This document shows positions 42,474-51,666 of a stretch of DNA of 64,000 bases, one piece after another. Both the position numbers and the translations under genes were made by a program. Numbering within the stretch: the first letter of the stretch is position 1; every line of letters begins with the position of its first letter. The notes below the pieces were generated by a model. That model saw only the letters and a list, made by a program, of their open reading frames with translations, ran no database searches and was not told the origin of the DNA. Source of the stretch: Bacillota bacterium (GTDB taxonomy: Bacteria; Bacillota; Sulfobacillia; Sulfobacillales; Sulfobacillaceae); assembly GCA_021799435.1 (NCBI GenBank), contig JAJZAN010000002.1:62001-126000 (forward strand). The letters run 5' to 3'.

Positions 42474-44748
42474 AGGTCTCTTCCTCTCCACGTATTCGCG
42501 ACTCAAACGGCCGGTGCAGGTCCCACTGCTGGTCCCTGGCCGCCATACGGTAAAGAAAGCTGGATTCCAACGGGCGCCTGATCCCGGGCGTTACGCGCCT
42601 GGGATCTAGATCCAGCTCGTTAAACACAGCCCGCCCCGGCATCAAGGCGGCCTCGCCAGCCTGCCAGTGCCGCCAATGGCGGGCCAACATGTCGCGTGAC
42701 ACAGCCAGGCGCCGAGTTTTGACATGGGCTCCCATACTTTCCTCCGCCCACCAAACCGTCCCCTGTGGCCGCGCCAGGGCAGCCGACTCCTCCCATGACT
42801 TCTGATTGCGCGGTTCGCACAGCCAGACCACGGCATCGGCCCAATCCAGCAAGTCGGGCCAACGGCGCCATTGAGACACCGCCACCTGGTTCACCAAACC
42901 GCGCCGCGCCCGCTGTTCCAGCCACACCAGTTCGCCTGCGGGGCGAGACATATCGTACCCCTTCACCACGGAGTCTCGGGCCGCCATGGCTCTGACCGCT
43001 CGATCAGAATCCACCACCCACAAAACCCGGGTTGGGAGAATCTCCGGCCTCCCGCGGCGCATGGGTGCCGGACGCCGGGGATGCGGTCCATCCAACACCT
43101 CGATGCGCCATTGCAGGGAACGCTGTCCGCGATACCAGTTGGGCTCCAAAGCCGCCAAGAACCGTACCGGGTCTCCCGTTTCAAGCCCCTGGCTGCGCGC
43201 CCCCCATCCAAAACCTACCGCACGCACATCGTGGTCCTTGAGTTTAAGGGACAAATGCTGTTGTTCTGCCCCCATTGTGCTTCGTGCCGCCACCGTGCCG
43301 CTCACCAGAAAGCGCGGCGCTTGGAACTCCTTGCCGAACGGTTCCAAACCCTCTAGTTCCGACCATAAGGGCTCCCCGGAACCGCGCGCCTCCACCGCGA
43401 TGTCAAACTCGAACCCACGATATTGCTGTCTCAGCACCTCTGGCGGCAAGCCCTGCGACAGGACGGTGGACAGCTTGTCCGCGCTTTGACGGGCCAAACT
43501 GAAACCGGCCGCCCCCGGATGCCCGCCCAATTTGGAGAATAATTCCCCGGAATGTCGCAGGTGTTCGATGAGATTGAGTCCCTCCGTTCCCCGCGCGGAG
43601 CCCTTGCCCTGTGCACCCTCCCAGGCAATGACAGCAGTCGGCCGCCGCAGCCATTCTCGGAAACGCCCCGCCACGATGCCAATAACCCCTTGATGCCAAT
43701 CCTCACCCGCAATCACCGCGAAGGGGAACAAATGGCCCTCTGCATCGACGGGCAGGCGTTCCCAGGCTTCCGCCACCATTCGTTCTTGAATGTCGCGCCT
43801 TTCGTGGTTCAGCGCCGACAACTCCACGGCACGGTCATGCGCCACCCCCGCATCATCCGTCAGAAGCACTTCGACCGCGGCATCTGCGTTGCCCATGCGG
43901 CCGGCCGCATTCAAACGCGGACCCACCAGAAATCCCAAATCGCTGGCAGATGCCACACCGATGTCCCGCCCCTCAACGCTGTATATGGCGGTCACGCCCG
44001 GCACCCGGCGGCCCTGCAACGCGGATAAACCGCGCCGCACCAGCCGGCGGTTGTTGCCGAGCAGTGGCACCACGTCCGCGACCGTCCCCAACGCAGCGAT
44101 GCCGTAGAGAACCTCCGGAACATCGTCTCGCAGCAAGGCTCGCACCAACTGCAGGGCCACCCCTGCGCCAGACAAGCGATCGACCGGCTCTTTCAGTTCC
44201 GGGTTGACGAGCGCTAATGCATTGGGGAGGCGTCTGGGTAAGGCATGATGGTCGGTTACCACCAACTGAAGCCCCAAGGACTCTGCCAAATCTGCGGACT
44301 CCGGCGAGCTCGACCCGCAATCAACTGTCACCAAGAGTCCGATCCCATCCGCATGCGCCTTCATCACGGCGTCCAGATTCAGCCCGTAGCCTTCATCAAA
44401 ACGATTCGGTATGTAATAGTCGACCCGCTCGCCGAAGCCCATCAGTCGAAGGCCCCGCACCAGCACGGCGGTCGCGGTGACACCGTCGGCGTCATAGTCG
44501 CCGTAGACCCGCACGCGCTCCCCGGAGGTCAGAGCGCGCTGGATAAGCCAAACAGCCTTGTCCATGTCTGGCAGGTCAAGCGGGTCCGTCAGCGGCAAGC
44601 TGGCGTCTAACGATAAGAGCGCGTCATGGCCTTCCACACCCCGCCGCACATAAAATTCAGCAGCCCATCGAGACACCCCCCAAGCTGCCACGGCTTGGGT
44701 AATCGCACTCTCGTCCACAGGGCGCCGCCAGAACATCTGATTTCTCAC
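42460..44748 (-). CDS. recJ: Single-strand-specific exonuclease RecJ
   Basis: 5'-3' ssDNA exonuclease in recombination and repair. 762 aa, with the extra C-terminal domain of Firmicute RecJ (Bacillus about 786 aa). DHH-family motifs: YGDYDADGVTATA near residues 82-94, VDCGSSS near 135, VVTDHH near 160, GTVADVVPL near 220, and the DHHA1 GGHPGAAGFS near 400. Overlaps the CDF gene by 4 nt. Confidence 0.96.
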   Translation of the reverse strand: MRNQMFWRRPVDESAITQAVAAWGVSRWAAEFYVRRGVEGHDALLSLDASLPLTDPLDLPDMDKAVWLIQRALTSGERVRVYGDYDADGVTATAVLVRGLRLMGFGERVDYYIPNRFDEGYGLNLDAVMKAHADGIGLLVTVDCGSSSPESADLAESLGLQLVVTDHHALPRRLPNALALVNPELKEPVDRLSGAGVALQLVRALLRDDVPEVLYGIAALGTVADVVPLLGNNRRLVRRGLSALQGRRVPGVTAIYSVEGRDIGVASASDLGFLVGPRLNAAGRMGNADAAVEVLLTDDAGVAHDRAVELSALNHERRDIQERMVAEAWERLPVDAEGHLFPFAVIAGEDWHQGVIGIVAGRFREWLRRPTAVIAWEGAQGKGSARGTEGLNLIEHLRHSGELFSKLGGHPGAAGFSLARQSADKLSTVLSQGLPPEVLRQQYRGFEFDIAVEARGSGEPLWSELEGLEPFGKEFQAPRFLVSGTVAARSTMGAEQQHLSLKLKDHDVRAVGFGWGARSQGLETGDPVRFLAALEPNWYRGQRSLQWRIEVLDGPHPRRPAPMRRGRPEILPTRVLWVVDSDRAVRAMAARDSVVKGYDMSRPAGELVWLEQRARRGLVNQVAVSQWRRWPDLLDWADAVVWLCEPRNQKSWEESAALARPQGTVWWAEESMGAHVKTRRLAVSRDMLARHWRHWQAGEAALMPGRAVFNELDLDPRRVTPGIRRPLESSFLYRMAARDQQWDLHRPFESRIRGEEETYGVD

Positions 44749-45626
44749 GCCATGTCGTCCTCCTGCGCCGGATTCACATGCACGGTCACACCGCGCACCC
44801 GGTCCAAGTCCATCACGGCGTCCTCGACCGCATGGGCAATCTCATGTGCCGCCACCAAACTTAACTGGCGGTCAACCTCAATCTCCAGGTCCACACGCAC
44901 TTCGGTTCCACTCATCCGCGTACGCAGTGCCGCAATGCGTCGTACCCCACTGCATCCCGCCGCGATTCGCCGAATCCCTGCTTCCATCTCGGCGTCCGCA
45001 GCCGGATCCATGAGATCCAAGGCCGCGGTGCGGAACACCTCCACGCCCGCCCACATGACCAGCACCGCGACGATTAGGGCGGCCAAACTGTCACCGGACC
45101 GAAATCCCACGTGCGTGGCAGCAATCCCCAGAGCAGCAACAAAGGACGACACCGAGTCCATCTGGTTATCCACAGCAGATGCCAGAATCCCGTGCGATCC
45201 GGTCCTTTTCGCCAACCGCCGCTGACTGACAGCCATGAACACTTTCGGCACCATAGCCGCGACAGCCACCCAGAAGGTCAGCCAGCTGGGACGAGCCCCG
45301 GGATGGGTCAATCCCTGGATGGCGGAGTTGGCCACCTCCAGTCCCGCCAGCAACAAAAACACGGCCACGACCTTCTGGCTTATCGCCTCGGCTTTTGCGT
45401 GGCCATAATGGTGTCCTGAATCGGGCGGCCGACCTGCCACTGCAAGACCGATCACCACGGCAATAGACGACAGCACATCAGCCCCGCTGTGCAACCCGTC
45501 CGCAATAAGCGCTTGGGATTGGCCGACAATGCCCACGACCAGCTTTGCCACCATCAGCACCAAGTTGAAAATCACATTGGAACGGGCCGCCTCCTGGTTT
45601 TGGCGGCCGCTTTCCGGTGATGTCAT
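44745..45626 (-). CDS. Cation diffusion facilitator (CDF) family transporter
   Basis: Proton-driven divalent metal exporter, 293 aa, about six membrane helices and a C-terminal cytoplasmic domain. The first metal site reads DGLHSGADV near residue 44 and the second A-V-D-N-Q-M-D near 152, so the usual His in helix 5 is Asp, a pattern seen in Fe/Mn-leaning members. Metal not certain. The SD sequence sits in a small hairpin. Confidence 0.9.
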   Translation of the reverse strand: MTSPESGRQNQEAARSNVIFNLVLMVAKLVVGIVGQSQALIADGLHSGADVLSSIAVVIGLAVAGRPPDSGHHYGHAKAEAISQKVVAVFLLLAGLEVANSAIQGLTHPGARPSWLTFWVAVAAMVPKVFMAVSQRRLAKRTGSHGILASAVDNQMDSVSSFVAALGIAATHVGFRSGDSLAALIVAVLVMWAGVEVFRTAALDLMDPAADAEMEAGIRRIAAGCSGVRRIAALRTRMSGTEVRVDLEIEVDRQLSLVAAHEIAHAVEDAVMDLDRVRGVTVHVNPAQEDDMA

Positions 45627-45628
45627 GT

Positions 45629-45645
45629 GGGGATGGCACCTCCCC
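45629..45645 (-). promoter_or_regulatory. Small hairpin over the CDF ribosome site
   Basis: Minus strand GGGGA-GGTGCCA-TCCCC; the SD sequence GGGGAGGTG is in the first arm and loop, and the ATG is 2 nt after the second arm. Confidence 0.35.
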
Positions 45646-45663
45646 TATATTGTATCAAACCTC

Positions 45664-46086
45664 TCAAAGGGCTCCTGCATGATAGAGGATCACAAAGACA
45701 ACCCCGAGAAGAACCCGCACGGTTCTTACCAAGGCCTGCCGGCCAGCCACTCGGATGGCGTGGTGCACGCGCGAGGCCGCATCGAGTCCTACGCTGCCGC
45801 CCCAGGCCAAAATACCCGGGAATGTGCCCCACAGGAGGGCAAAGCCTCCCAACGCTGCCCCCTCCAGTACCGTGCCTTCGACCATCGTCTCCGTGTGTTG
45901 ACGTGCCACATAGGCCAGGATGGTCTCGGCCCCCAACACCCCGACGATTTCGAATACCAGTGGCCAGACCGTACTGGGCCAGTGTGGGTAACTCAATGCC
46001 CACGACAACACCGCCACGACCAGCAGCCAGGGCCAGTTCCGAAACCATCCCAAGCAGAGCACCAAGGCCAACCATTCCCAGTGCAT
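45664..46086 (-). CDS. Membrane protein of unknown function
   Basis: 140 aa with four to five hydrophobic segments and many Trp. No family recognised. The ATG shares a base with the upstream stop (TAATG), so it is translated with the gene before it. It lies 37 nt before the CDF gene. Confidence 0.65.
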   Translation of the reverse strand: MHWEWLALVLCLGWFRNWPWLLVVAVLSWALSYPHWPSTVWPLVFEIVGVLGAETILAYVARQHTETMVEGTVLEGAALGGFALLWGTFPGILAWGGSVGLDAASRVHHAIRVAGRQALVRTVRVLLGVVFVILYHAGAL

Positions 46087-46415
46087 TACGACAACGACTC
46101 CGCACCTTGGCGAAGGAGTTCCAGCCTCACCCGGCCCTCCCTCAGCGAGAGACGGTCAATGTGTTGAGACGCCACCGGATTCGGCAACGGCACGCGGACA
46201 TCGCCAGCTTCCGATGCCTGAGAATGCAGCACAAGTTCCGTATCGCGGGCGTCCGCCGACCAGGGGCCGGGGCCGGATAGTTCCAACTCCACCACCAGGG
46301 CTGCATTGTCGACGAAAAAACGAGCGCTCGTATCGCGCCCGTTCTCCCATGTGCTCGACATGGCCCACGGACTGTTCCAGAACACCGCAGACTGCCGAAT
46401 AATATCCCGATCCAT
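46086..46415 (-). CDS. Hypothetical protein
   Basis: 109 aa, soluble, no recognised domain; mixed beta-type sequence with many Val/Leu and Asp/Ser. GGAGGCG lies before the ATG. Between secF and the membrane protein gene in the long operon. Confidence 0.6.
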   Translation of the reverse strand: MDRDIIRQSAVFWNSPWAMSSTWENGRDTSARFFVDNAALVVELELSGPGPWSADARDTELVLHSQASEAGDVRVPLPNPVASQHIDRLSLREGRVRLELLRQGAESLS

Positions 46416-46457
46416 TACATCGCCTCCAGCCGCTATTGTGGCCGAAGGAGCGGCTCT

Positions 46458-47360
46458 TTAATCCGCCCTGGCAGGTTTGGGATTGGCCTTGCGCCGGGCA
46501 TCGTCCCGCAGTCTCCACAGGAGCCACACAGGGCTGGCGATAAAAAGCGACGTAAACGTTCCGAAGAAGACTCCCAGCAACATCGTCAGAGAGAAATCTC
46601 GGAGCGATGCCCCTCCCAAGACCAGCAACGCGGCCAGGGCCAGCATCACCGTGGTGGACGTGTTGATGGACCTCACCAGCACCTGATTCAAACTTCTGTT
46701 AACCACCTCTTGGATAGGTTCATTCTTCTTTTGTCGGTGCAGGTTTTCCCGGATCCGGTCGAACACAATAATGCGGTCGTTCATGGAGTATCCAAAGATT
46801 GTGAGGACCGCCATGATGAAGTAGGTGGTCAGGACCACATGAATTAAGGCCACCATTCCCACGGCCATGATAACGTCTAATAGCAGGGCGATAATCCCGG
46901 CCACCGCAAATCGAAACTCAAAGCGGATGGTAATGTACAGAATGATTGCCACGGTGGCCAAAATGACCGCCAGAAGCGCCGTGCGTTCTGTCTGCTGGCC
47001 AATGATGGACGAAACCTGACTCGTAGAAATCTCCTGATAGGACCCTATCGTCTTCAGCTGGCCCAACAGATGACTGCGCTGGCTGACGCTAATGGTCGGG
47101 GTCGTGACCAGGACTTGGCGATGGGTGGAGCCAATCATCACCACGGTGCTCTGACTTAAGCGATCCTGGTCCAACACCCGGGTTACGTCCTGGGTGGTGA
47201 TGGTGTGCGAGAACTTCAAGTTCATCTGAGTGCCGCCGGTGAAGTCAATACCGTAGTTTAGGCCCCGCACGAAGATGCCATAGAGTGCGATAACCGTGAC
47301 CACGGCGGAGAGGATAAACCAGCGCTTCCAGTGCTTGATGAAGTCGATTTTCATGGACAT
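46458..47360 (-). CDS. secF: Protein export membrane protein SecF
   Basis: Works with SecD to pull proteins through SecYEG using the proton gradient. 300 aa, six helices; the family start YGIDFTGGTQMNLKF near residues 36-50 and the helix 4-5 segment GYSMNDRIIVFDRIREN near 193 are present. 14 nt after secD. Confidence 0.96.
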   Translation of the reverse strand: MSMKIDFIKHWKRWFILSAVVTVIALYGIFVRGLNYGIDFTGGTQMNLKFSHTITTQDVTRVLDQDRLSQSTVVMIGSTHRQVLVTTPTISVSQRSHLLGQLKTIGSYQEISTSQVSSIIGQQTERTALLAVILATVAIILYITIRFEFRFAVAGIIALLLDVIMAVGMVALIHVVLTTYFIMAVLTIFGYSMNDRIIVFDRIRENLHRQKKNEPIQEVVNRSLNQVLVRSINTSTTVMLALAALLVLGGASLRDFSLTMLLGVFFGTFTSLFIASPVWLLWRLRDDARRKANPKPARAD

Positions 47361-47374
47361 GGTTTAATCCCCCC

Positions 47375-48586
47375 CTAACCCACGAACACGGCGCGAATGC
47401 GGGCCCATCCCGCATCAGCCGCCAGGCGGATGAATGCCCGGGTCAAGAAGACCGCGGTGAACAGCGAGATAATAATTCCAATCATGAGCGTCAAGGCAAA
47501 TCCCTTCACATCCCCGCTTCCAAGGAAGAATAGGATGATAGCCGAGATAAAGGTTGTGGCATTAGAGTCCATAATGGCCCGGATGGCGTTGCGGAACCCG
47601 ACTTCAATGGCCGCCCGGGGCGTCTTGCCATTCACCATTTCTTCCCGGACACGCGAGAAAATGATAACGTTGGCGTCCACCGCCATGCCCATAGACAAAA
47701 TGATGCCCGCGATGCCTGGTATGGTTATCGTGGCATGGATGGCCCACAGCGCCCCCACCAGCAAAAATGCATACGCCCCAAGGGCAATGTCGGCCAACAG
47801 CCCAGCCAGCCGATACCAGAAAATCATGGCCAGGGCAATGAGTACAATCGCGATGGCGGCAGCACGCTCGGACGCAATAATCGACTGATGTCCCAGCGTC
47901 GCACTCACCGTCACGAGGCTAATCCGTTTCAATGGGACTGGCAGGGCGCCTGACTGCAACAGGAGAGCCGTGTTTTGAGCTTGCTTCAAACTGGTAAAGT
48001 TGCCGGACATAAAGGCTTGTCCGCCCGCGATGACCTGCTTAATCACCGGCGCTTCCACCAGCTTGCCGTTTAAGTAGATGGGCAAGGTTTGGTGCAGATA
48101 CTTGATGCTGGCCGCCTTAAAGATAGCCGCGCCTTTGCTGTCGAAGGTCAAACTGACCCCGTATTGACCTTGTTGAATCGACCCCACAGCATTGCTTAAA
48201 TCCGCCCCAGTCAACAGCACCTGGCCCGTTGGACTCTTAATCTCCAACTGCGCCGTTTCCCCGAGAAACTTCAGGGCCTGTTCCTGGTTCTTAACCCCCG
48301 GGAGCTGCACTGAAATGCGGGTTTTTCCCACCTGTTGGATGACGGGCTCGGTCACGCCCAGTTTGTTAATGCGGAAGGACAAAATTTGAATAGCTTTGGA
48401 CATTGTCTTGGAATCAACCGGTTCACCGGGTCGGGGCTCTGCCTGATAGGTTGCCGCGATCCCGCCTCGAAGGTCGAGCCCGTACTTCAAATGATTGGTA
48501 ATGGGATTAAAAACGGACAAATAGCTGCCGCCGGCGATAAGCACCGCCACCAGCAGGACCAACGTCAAAATGCTGCGTTGGCGCAT
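47375..48586 (-). CDS. secD: Protein export membrane protein SecD
   Basis: 403 aa. Start with KYGLDLRGGIAATY near residues 33-46, the P1 periplasmic domain in short Gram-positive form, and the C-terminal six-helix part with GMAVDANVIIFSRVREE near 300. SecD and SecF are separate genes here, not fused as in Bacillus. Confidence 0.96.
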   Translation of the reverse strand: MRQRSILTLVLLVAVLIAGGSYLSVFNPITNHLKYGLDLRGGIAATYQAEPRPGEPVDSKTMSKAIQILSFRINKLGVTEPVIQQVGKTRISVQLPGVKNQEQALKFLGETAQLEIKSPTGQVLLTGADLSNAVGSIQQGQYGVSLTFDSKGAAIFKAASIKYLHQTLPIYLNGKLVEAPVIKQVIAGGQAFMSGNFTSLKQAQNTALLLQSGALPVPLKRISLVTVSATLGHQSIIASERAAAIAIVLIALAMIFWYRLAGLLADIALGAYAFLLVGALWAIHATITIPGIAGIILSMGMAVDANVIIFSRVREEMVNGKTPRAAIEVGFRNAIRAIMDSNATTFISAIILFFLGSGDVKGFALTLMIGIIISLFTAVFLTRAFIRLAADAGWARIRAVFVG

Positions 48587-48641
48587 GGGTTCGCCTCCTG
48601 TCAGAAAATCGACTCATTATAAACCTCGTCCAAAAATGCTG

Positions 48642-49115
48642 TCAAACCTTGCGGGACTCCGCCCGGTCCGCCAATTGCCGCCGAAGACGGGGCTTTTCTG
48701 CTTCTTCCACACCACTTTCACGCCACCAGCGGTCCAACCCAAACCACTGATCAAACCACTCGGTCACGACGTCGGCCACTTGATCAGGCGAGAGACTGTC
48801 GGTATGTACAATAAGCCGCGCATCCTGGCGGGCTTGGCGCAGGCGCAGCCACTCCACCCCATAGAACTGGGGATCCCAACTGAGCTTGCGGCGCCGGTGA
48901 ACGGTCTGCCAGCTCGCGGCCAAGAGGATCACCAACGATCCCTGCCTCCGATACAAGTCCTGTACCCCCGAGTGTTCCTGGGCTACCGGACGGGCCTCGA
49001 TCCCCCGTTCATCCAGCCGCCGGCTTAGGGTGCTCTTTCCCGAGGCGCACACGCCCACGAGCACCAGTCGGCTAATAGGGAATGCTGGCGTATAGTCGAC
49101 GGAGCGCAGACTCAT
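48642..49115 (-). CDS. P-loop nucleotide-binding protein, kinase-like
   Basis: 157 aa. A Walker A loop GVCASGKST near residues 21-29 after a hydrophobic strand; the rest resembles small nucleoside or shikimate-type kinases without a clear substrate motif. Overlaps the SpoIIE-like gene by 44 nt, with GAGAGGAGAGG before the ATG. Function unknown. Confidence 0.65.
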   Translation of the reverse strand: MSLRSVDYTPAFPISRLVLVGVCASGKSTLSRRLDERGIEARPVAQEHSGVQDLYRRQGSLVILLAASWQTVHRRRKLSWDPQFYGVEWLRLRQARQDARLIVHTDSLSPDQVADVVTEWFDQWFGLDRWWRESGVEEAEKPRLRRQLADRAESRKV

Positions 49116-49776
49116 CCTCTCCTCTCACCCCCAGCGCCATGATGCTGACATCATCATGAGGCCGCCCTCCATCCAAATCCAAGGCATGTTCCATCAGATC
49201 GTCGACCAGACGGCCCAACTCCTCGACCGGGAGCGACTTCAGACGCTCTTCCCAAGGTGCCCAATCAATGGAGCGGCCGTAGCGCCGCCCCGCCTGCATC
49301 AGGCCATCAGAGTATGTAAGGAGGACCGTTCCGGAAGTCCATGGCAGCTCAGTCATCGCTGGGCGGGTCTTGCGGTAGGTGCCGATAACCTCGGCCCCGC
49401 CTTCCAGCCGAAATACATGCTCCTCTTGCCGGACCAGCACCGGGCAGGGCGCATTGCGCGCCACAACAATGGTCCGGGTGTGCCAGTCCGCCGTCAACAA
49501 AGCCAGCGTCGCGGTCACGCGCCCCTCACGGGCGGTGTATAGCATATCCTGCACGGCCCGCGCCACCGCCCCATCGCGGGACCCATCAGCGATCAGTTGG
49601 ACCGCTTTCATGGCCACCATTCGGCTAATGCGGCGAGCCGCTGGGCCAGACCCTTGCCCGTCTGCCAAAATTAAACTAAGACCGCCCAAAGGACGTTCCA
49701 CCAGTTCAATACTATCCCCGCTCTGCCCTAGACCTCCCTTGGGCATTTTGCTCCAAGCCACTTCGACGCGCTGCAT
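49072..49776 (-). CDS. SpoIIE/RsbU-type PP2C protein phosphatase
   Basis: 234 aa single PP2C-like domain. Metal-binding motifs ADGQGSGPAA near residues 38-47 and RPHDDVSIMAL near 203-213 are typical of SpoIIE domain phosphatases that act on anti-sigma antagonist proteins. No sensor or membrane part is attached. The ATG overlaps the selB stop (TGATG). Partner not visible in the window. Confidence 0.8.
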   Translation of the reverse strand: MQRVEVAWSKMPKGGLGQSGDSIELVERPLGGLSLILADGQGSGPAARRISRMVAMKAVQLIADGSRDGAVARAVQDMLYTAREGRVTATLALLTADWHTRTIVVARNAPCPVLVRQEEHVFRLEGGAEVIGTYRKTRPAMTELPWTSGTVLLTYSDGLMQAGRRYGRSIDWAPWEERLKSLPVEELGRLVDDLMEHALDLDGGRPHDDVSIMALGVRGEDESALRRLYASIPY

Positions 49777-51662
49777 CAGCTCACCAACTCCCGGCTGTCG
49801 CCCACACGGCGTGTGATCCGCTCTCGGTCCAGCAATTCCAAAAACAAGACCGCATGGCGCCGGCTGATACCCAGCACCTCTTTCAGTTCGGCCGTACTGA
49901 GCGGACCGCGGGATCGGATGGCCTCCGCAATCATCTGTCGACCGGTTTCAAAGACAGCCCGGGCAATGACCAGCCCATCTTCCAAGCGAAGAATGCGCCC
50001 TTGCAGGAAAAGATGCTCCACGATGTCTTCGAAGTCGTGGCCCTGCACGCGGGTTTCCTGCTGGATGTCACCATATTCGAGGCCCTTCAAGCCACCCCTG
50101 GCAATGGCATCCTCTATCCGATCGATCAGTTGACGATGGGCTTCGCTAAGCGCCACGGACTCAGGGGTCAACCGCACCCACTCGCGGTCCAAGACAAATT
50201 GAGCGTGAACCAGCACCGCTTGAAATACCCTTAGCGACCACTTTGGCGCAACCTTGGCTCTGAGGTCATCCCTGGGCATCCCGGGCTTGATGGGATGGGC
50301 CTTTATGTAGCCCTCGACTTGCCGGTAAGCCTCGGCCGCCCATTTCTCAAGTTTGTTGAGGTCCCATAAGTACCGGTCGTCAATGACCACCACGCCATCC
50401 AATTGAGGCAAACTGAGGCGCACCTCCTCCTCGCTGAGGTTGGCGGCACGAGCCACCGCAGACACCTCCATAGGCTGGTCCGCGACCGCCACGACCTCGC
50501 TAATCACGCCGAGATCATCCCCATCCGCGAGGCGCGCCAATCGCGCCAATAATCCCGATTCGCGGCGCCGGTGATGGACCCCCACCTCTAACGCCACACC
50601 GCCCCCGATGGTCACCACTGGGCTGTAGGACCGCACCAGCACGCGGTCGCGCCGTGTTAAAGGGATGGGCGTTTCAAAGCGCAATTCAGCAAAAGCCCTC
50701 TGACCAGGCTCCAATTGGCTTCGATCGTAGTAGTGAACGCGCGCCAATGCTTCTGCCGTGCCAGCATGGACGTGCACTCGGGTCCGCTCAGCCACCGCCG
50801 TACTGCCCGGCAGCAGTTCGAAATCTACGACCGCGACATCCACACCATGGAGACTCCCAGGGGTCGCCACAGCCATACCGCGATCGACGTCGGCGCGATC
50901 CACCCCGGCCAGATTCACCGCCACCCGCTGGCCTGCCCCAGCCTCCTCCACGGAGCGACTATGAACTTGGAGTCCCCGGACCCGCACCTTCACACCCGCC
51001 GGCACCAATTCCAGCGTGTCATCCAGCCGGATGCGGCCGGATCCCAACGTCCCAGTCACCACTGTGCCAAATCCCTTGACACTAAACACCCGGTCCACCG
51101 GAAGGCGTACCAATTGGTGCCCAGTCGGACGCTTGACGCTGTGAGTGAGCCTTTCCAATTCGGCAATTAACTCACCCATGTTGCGACCCGAGAGCGCATC
51201 ACAGGCCACCACCGGCGCCCCTTCCAAAAAGGTCCCAGCCACCGCTTCCGCAACCAAGGTCCGTACCAACTGGAGCATCTCCTCATCGACCAGGTCGCTC
51301 TTGGTGATGACCGTAAACCCACGTTGCACACCCAACAATCTTAGAATGGCCAAATGCTCTTCAGTCTGCGGCATAATCCCTTCGTCCGCCGCCACCACCA
51401 GCATGACAGCGTCCATACCGTGCACTCCGGCTACCATATTGCGGATAAAGCGCTCGTGTCCCGGCACGTCAATGAACGCCATGGGCTGACCTGAAGGAAG
51501 CGTCATATGGGCAAATCCCAAGTCTATCGTAATGCCCCGCGACTTCTCTTCCGGCAAGCGATCCGCATCTTGGCCGGTCAGCGCCTTGACCAGGGTCGTT
51601 TTGCCATGATCAATATGGCCGGCGGTCCCCACAATGACCGATTGAAACGTCTTCTCTGCCAT
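49776..51662 (-). CDS. selB: Selenocysteine-specific elongation factor SelB
   Basis: Brings Sec-tRNA to UGA codons followed by a SECIS hairpin. 628 aa. GTPase motifs: [13 protein letters not shown] near residues 12-24, DVPGHE near 64-69, TKSDLVDEE near 120. EF-Tu-like domains II-III follow, then the C-terminal winged-helix repeats (about 375-628) that bind SECIS RNA; the SelB-specific LxxxLGxSRRHAVxxLExLDRxxxTRR pattern is clear at the end. Its presence supports the two selenoproteins in this window. selA, selC and selD are not here. Confidence 0.96.
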   Translation of the reverse strand: MAEKTFQSVIVGTAGHIDHGKTTLVKALTGQDADRLPEEKSRGITIDLGFAHMTLPSGQPMAFIDVPGHERFIRNMVAGVHGMDAVMLVVAADEGIMPQTEEHLAILRLLGVQRGFTVITKSDLVDEEMLQLVRTLVAEAVAGTFLEGAPVVACDALSGRNMGELIAELERLTHSVKRPTGHQLVRLPVDRVFSVKGFGTVVTGTLGSGRIRLDDTLELVPAGVKVRVRGLQVHSRSVEEAGAGQRVAVNLAGVDRADVDRGMAVATPGSLHGVDVAVVDFELLPGSTAVAERTRVHVHAGTAEALARVHYYDRSQLEPGQRAFAELRFETPIPLTRRDRVLVRSYSPVVTIGGGVALEVGVHHRRRESGLLARLARLADGDDLGVISEVVAVADQPMEVSAVARAANLSEEEVRLSLPQLDGVVVIDDRYLWDLNKLEKWAAEAYRQVEGYIKAHPIKPGMPRDDLRAKVAPKWSLRVFQAVLVHAQFVLDREWVRLTPESVALSEAHRQLIDRIEDAIARGGLKGLEYGDIQQETRVQGHDFEDIVEHLFLQGRILRLEDGLVIARAVFETGRQMIAEAIRSRGPLSTAELKEVLGISRRHAVLFLELLDRERITRRVGDSRELVS

Positions 51663-51666
51663 ATAT

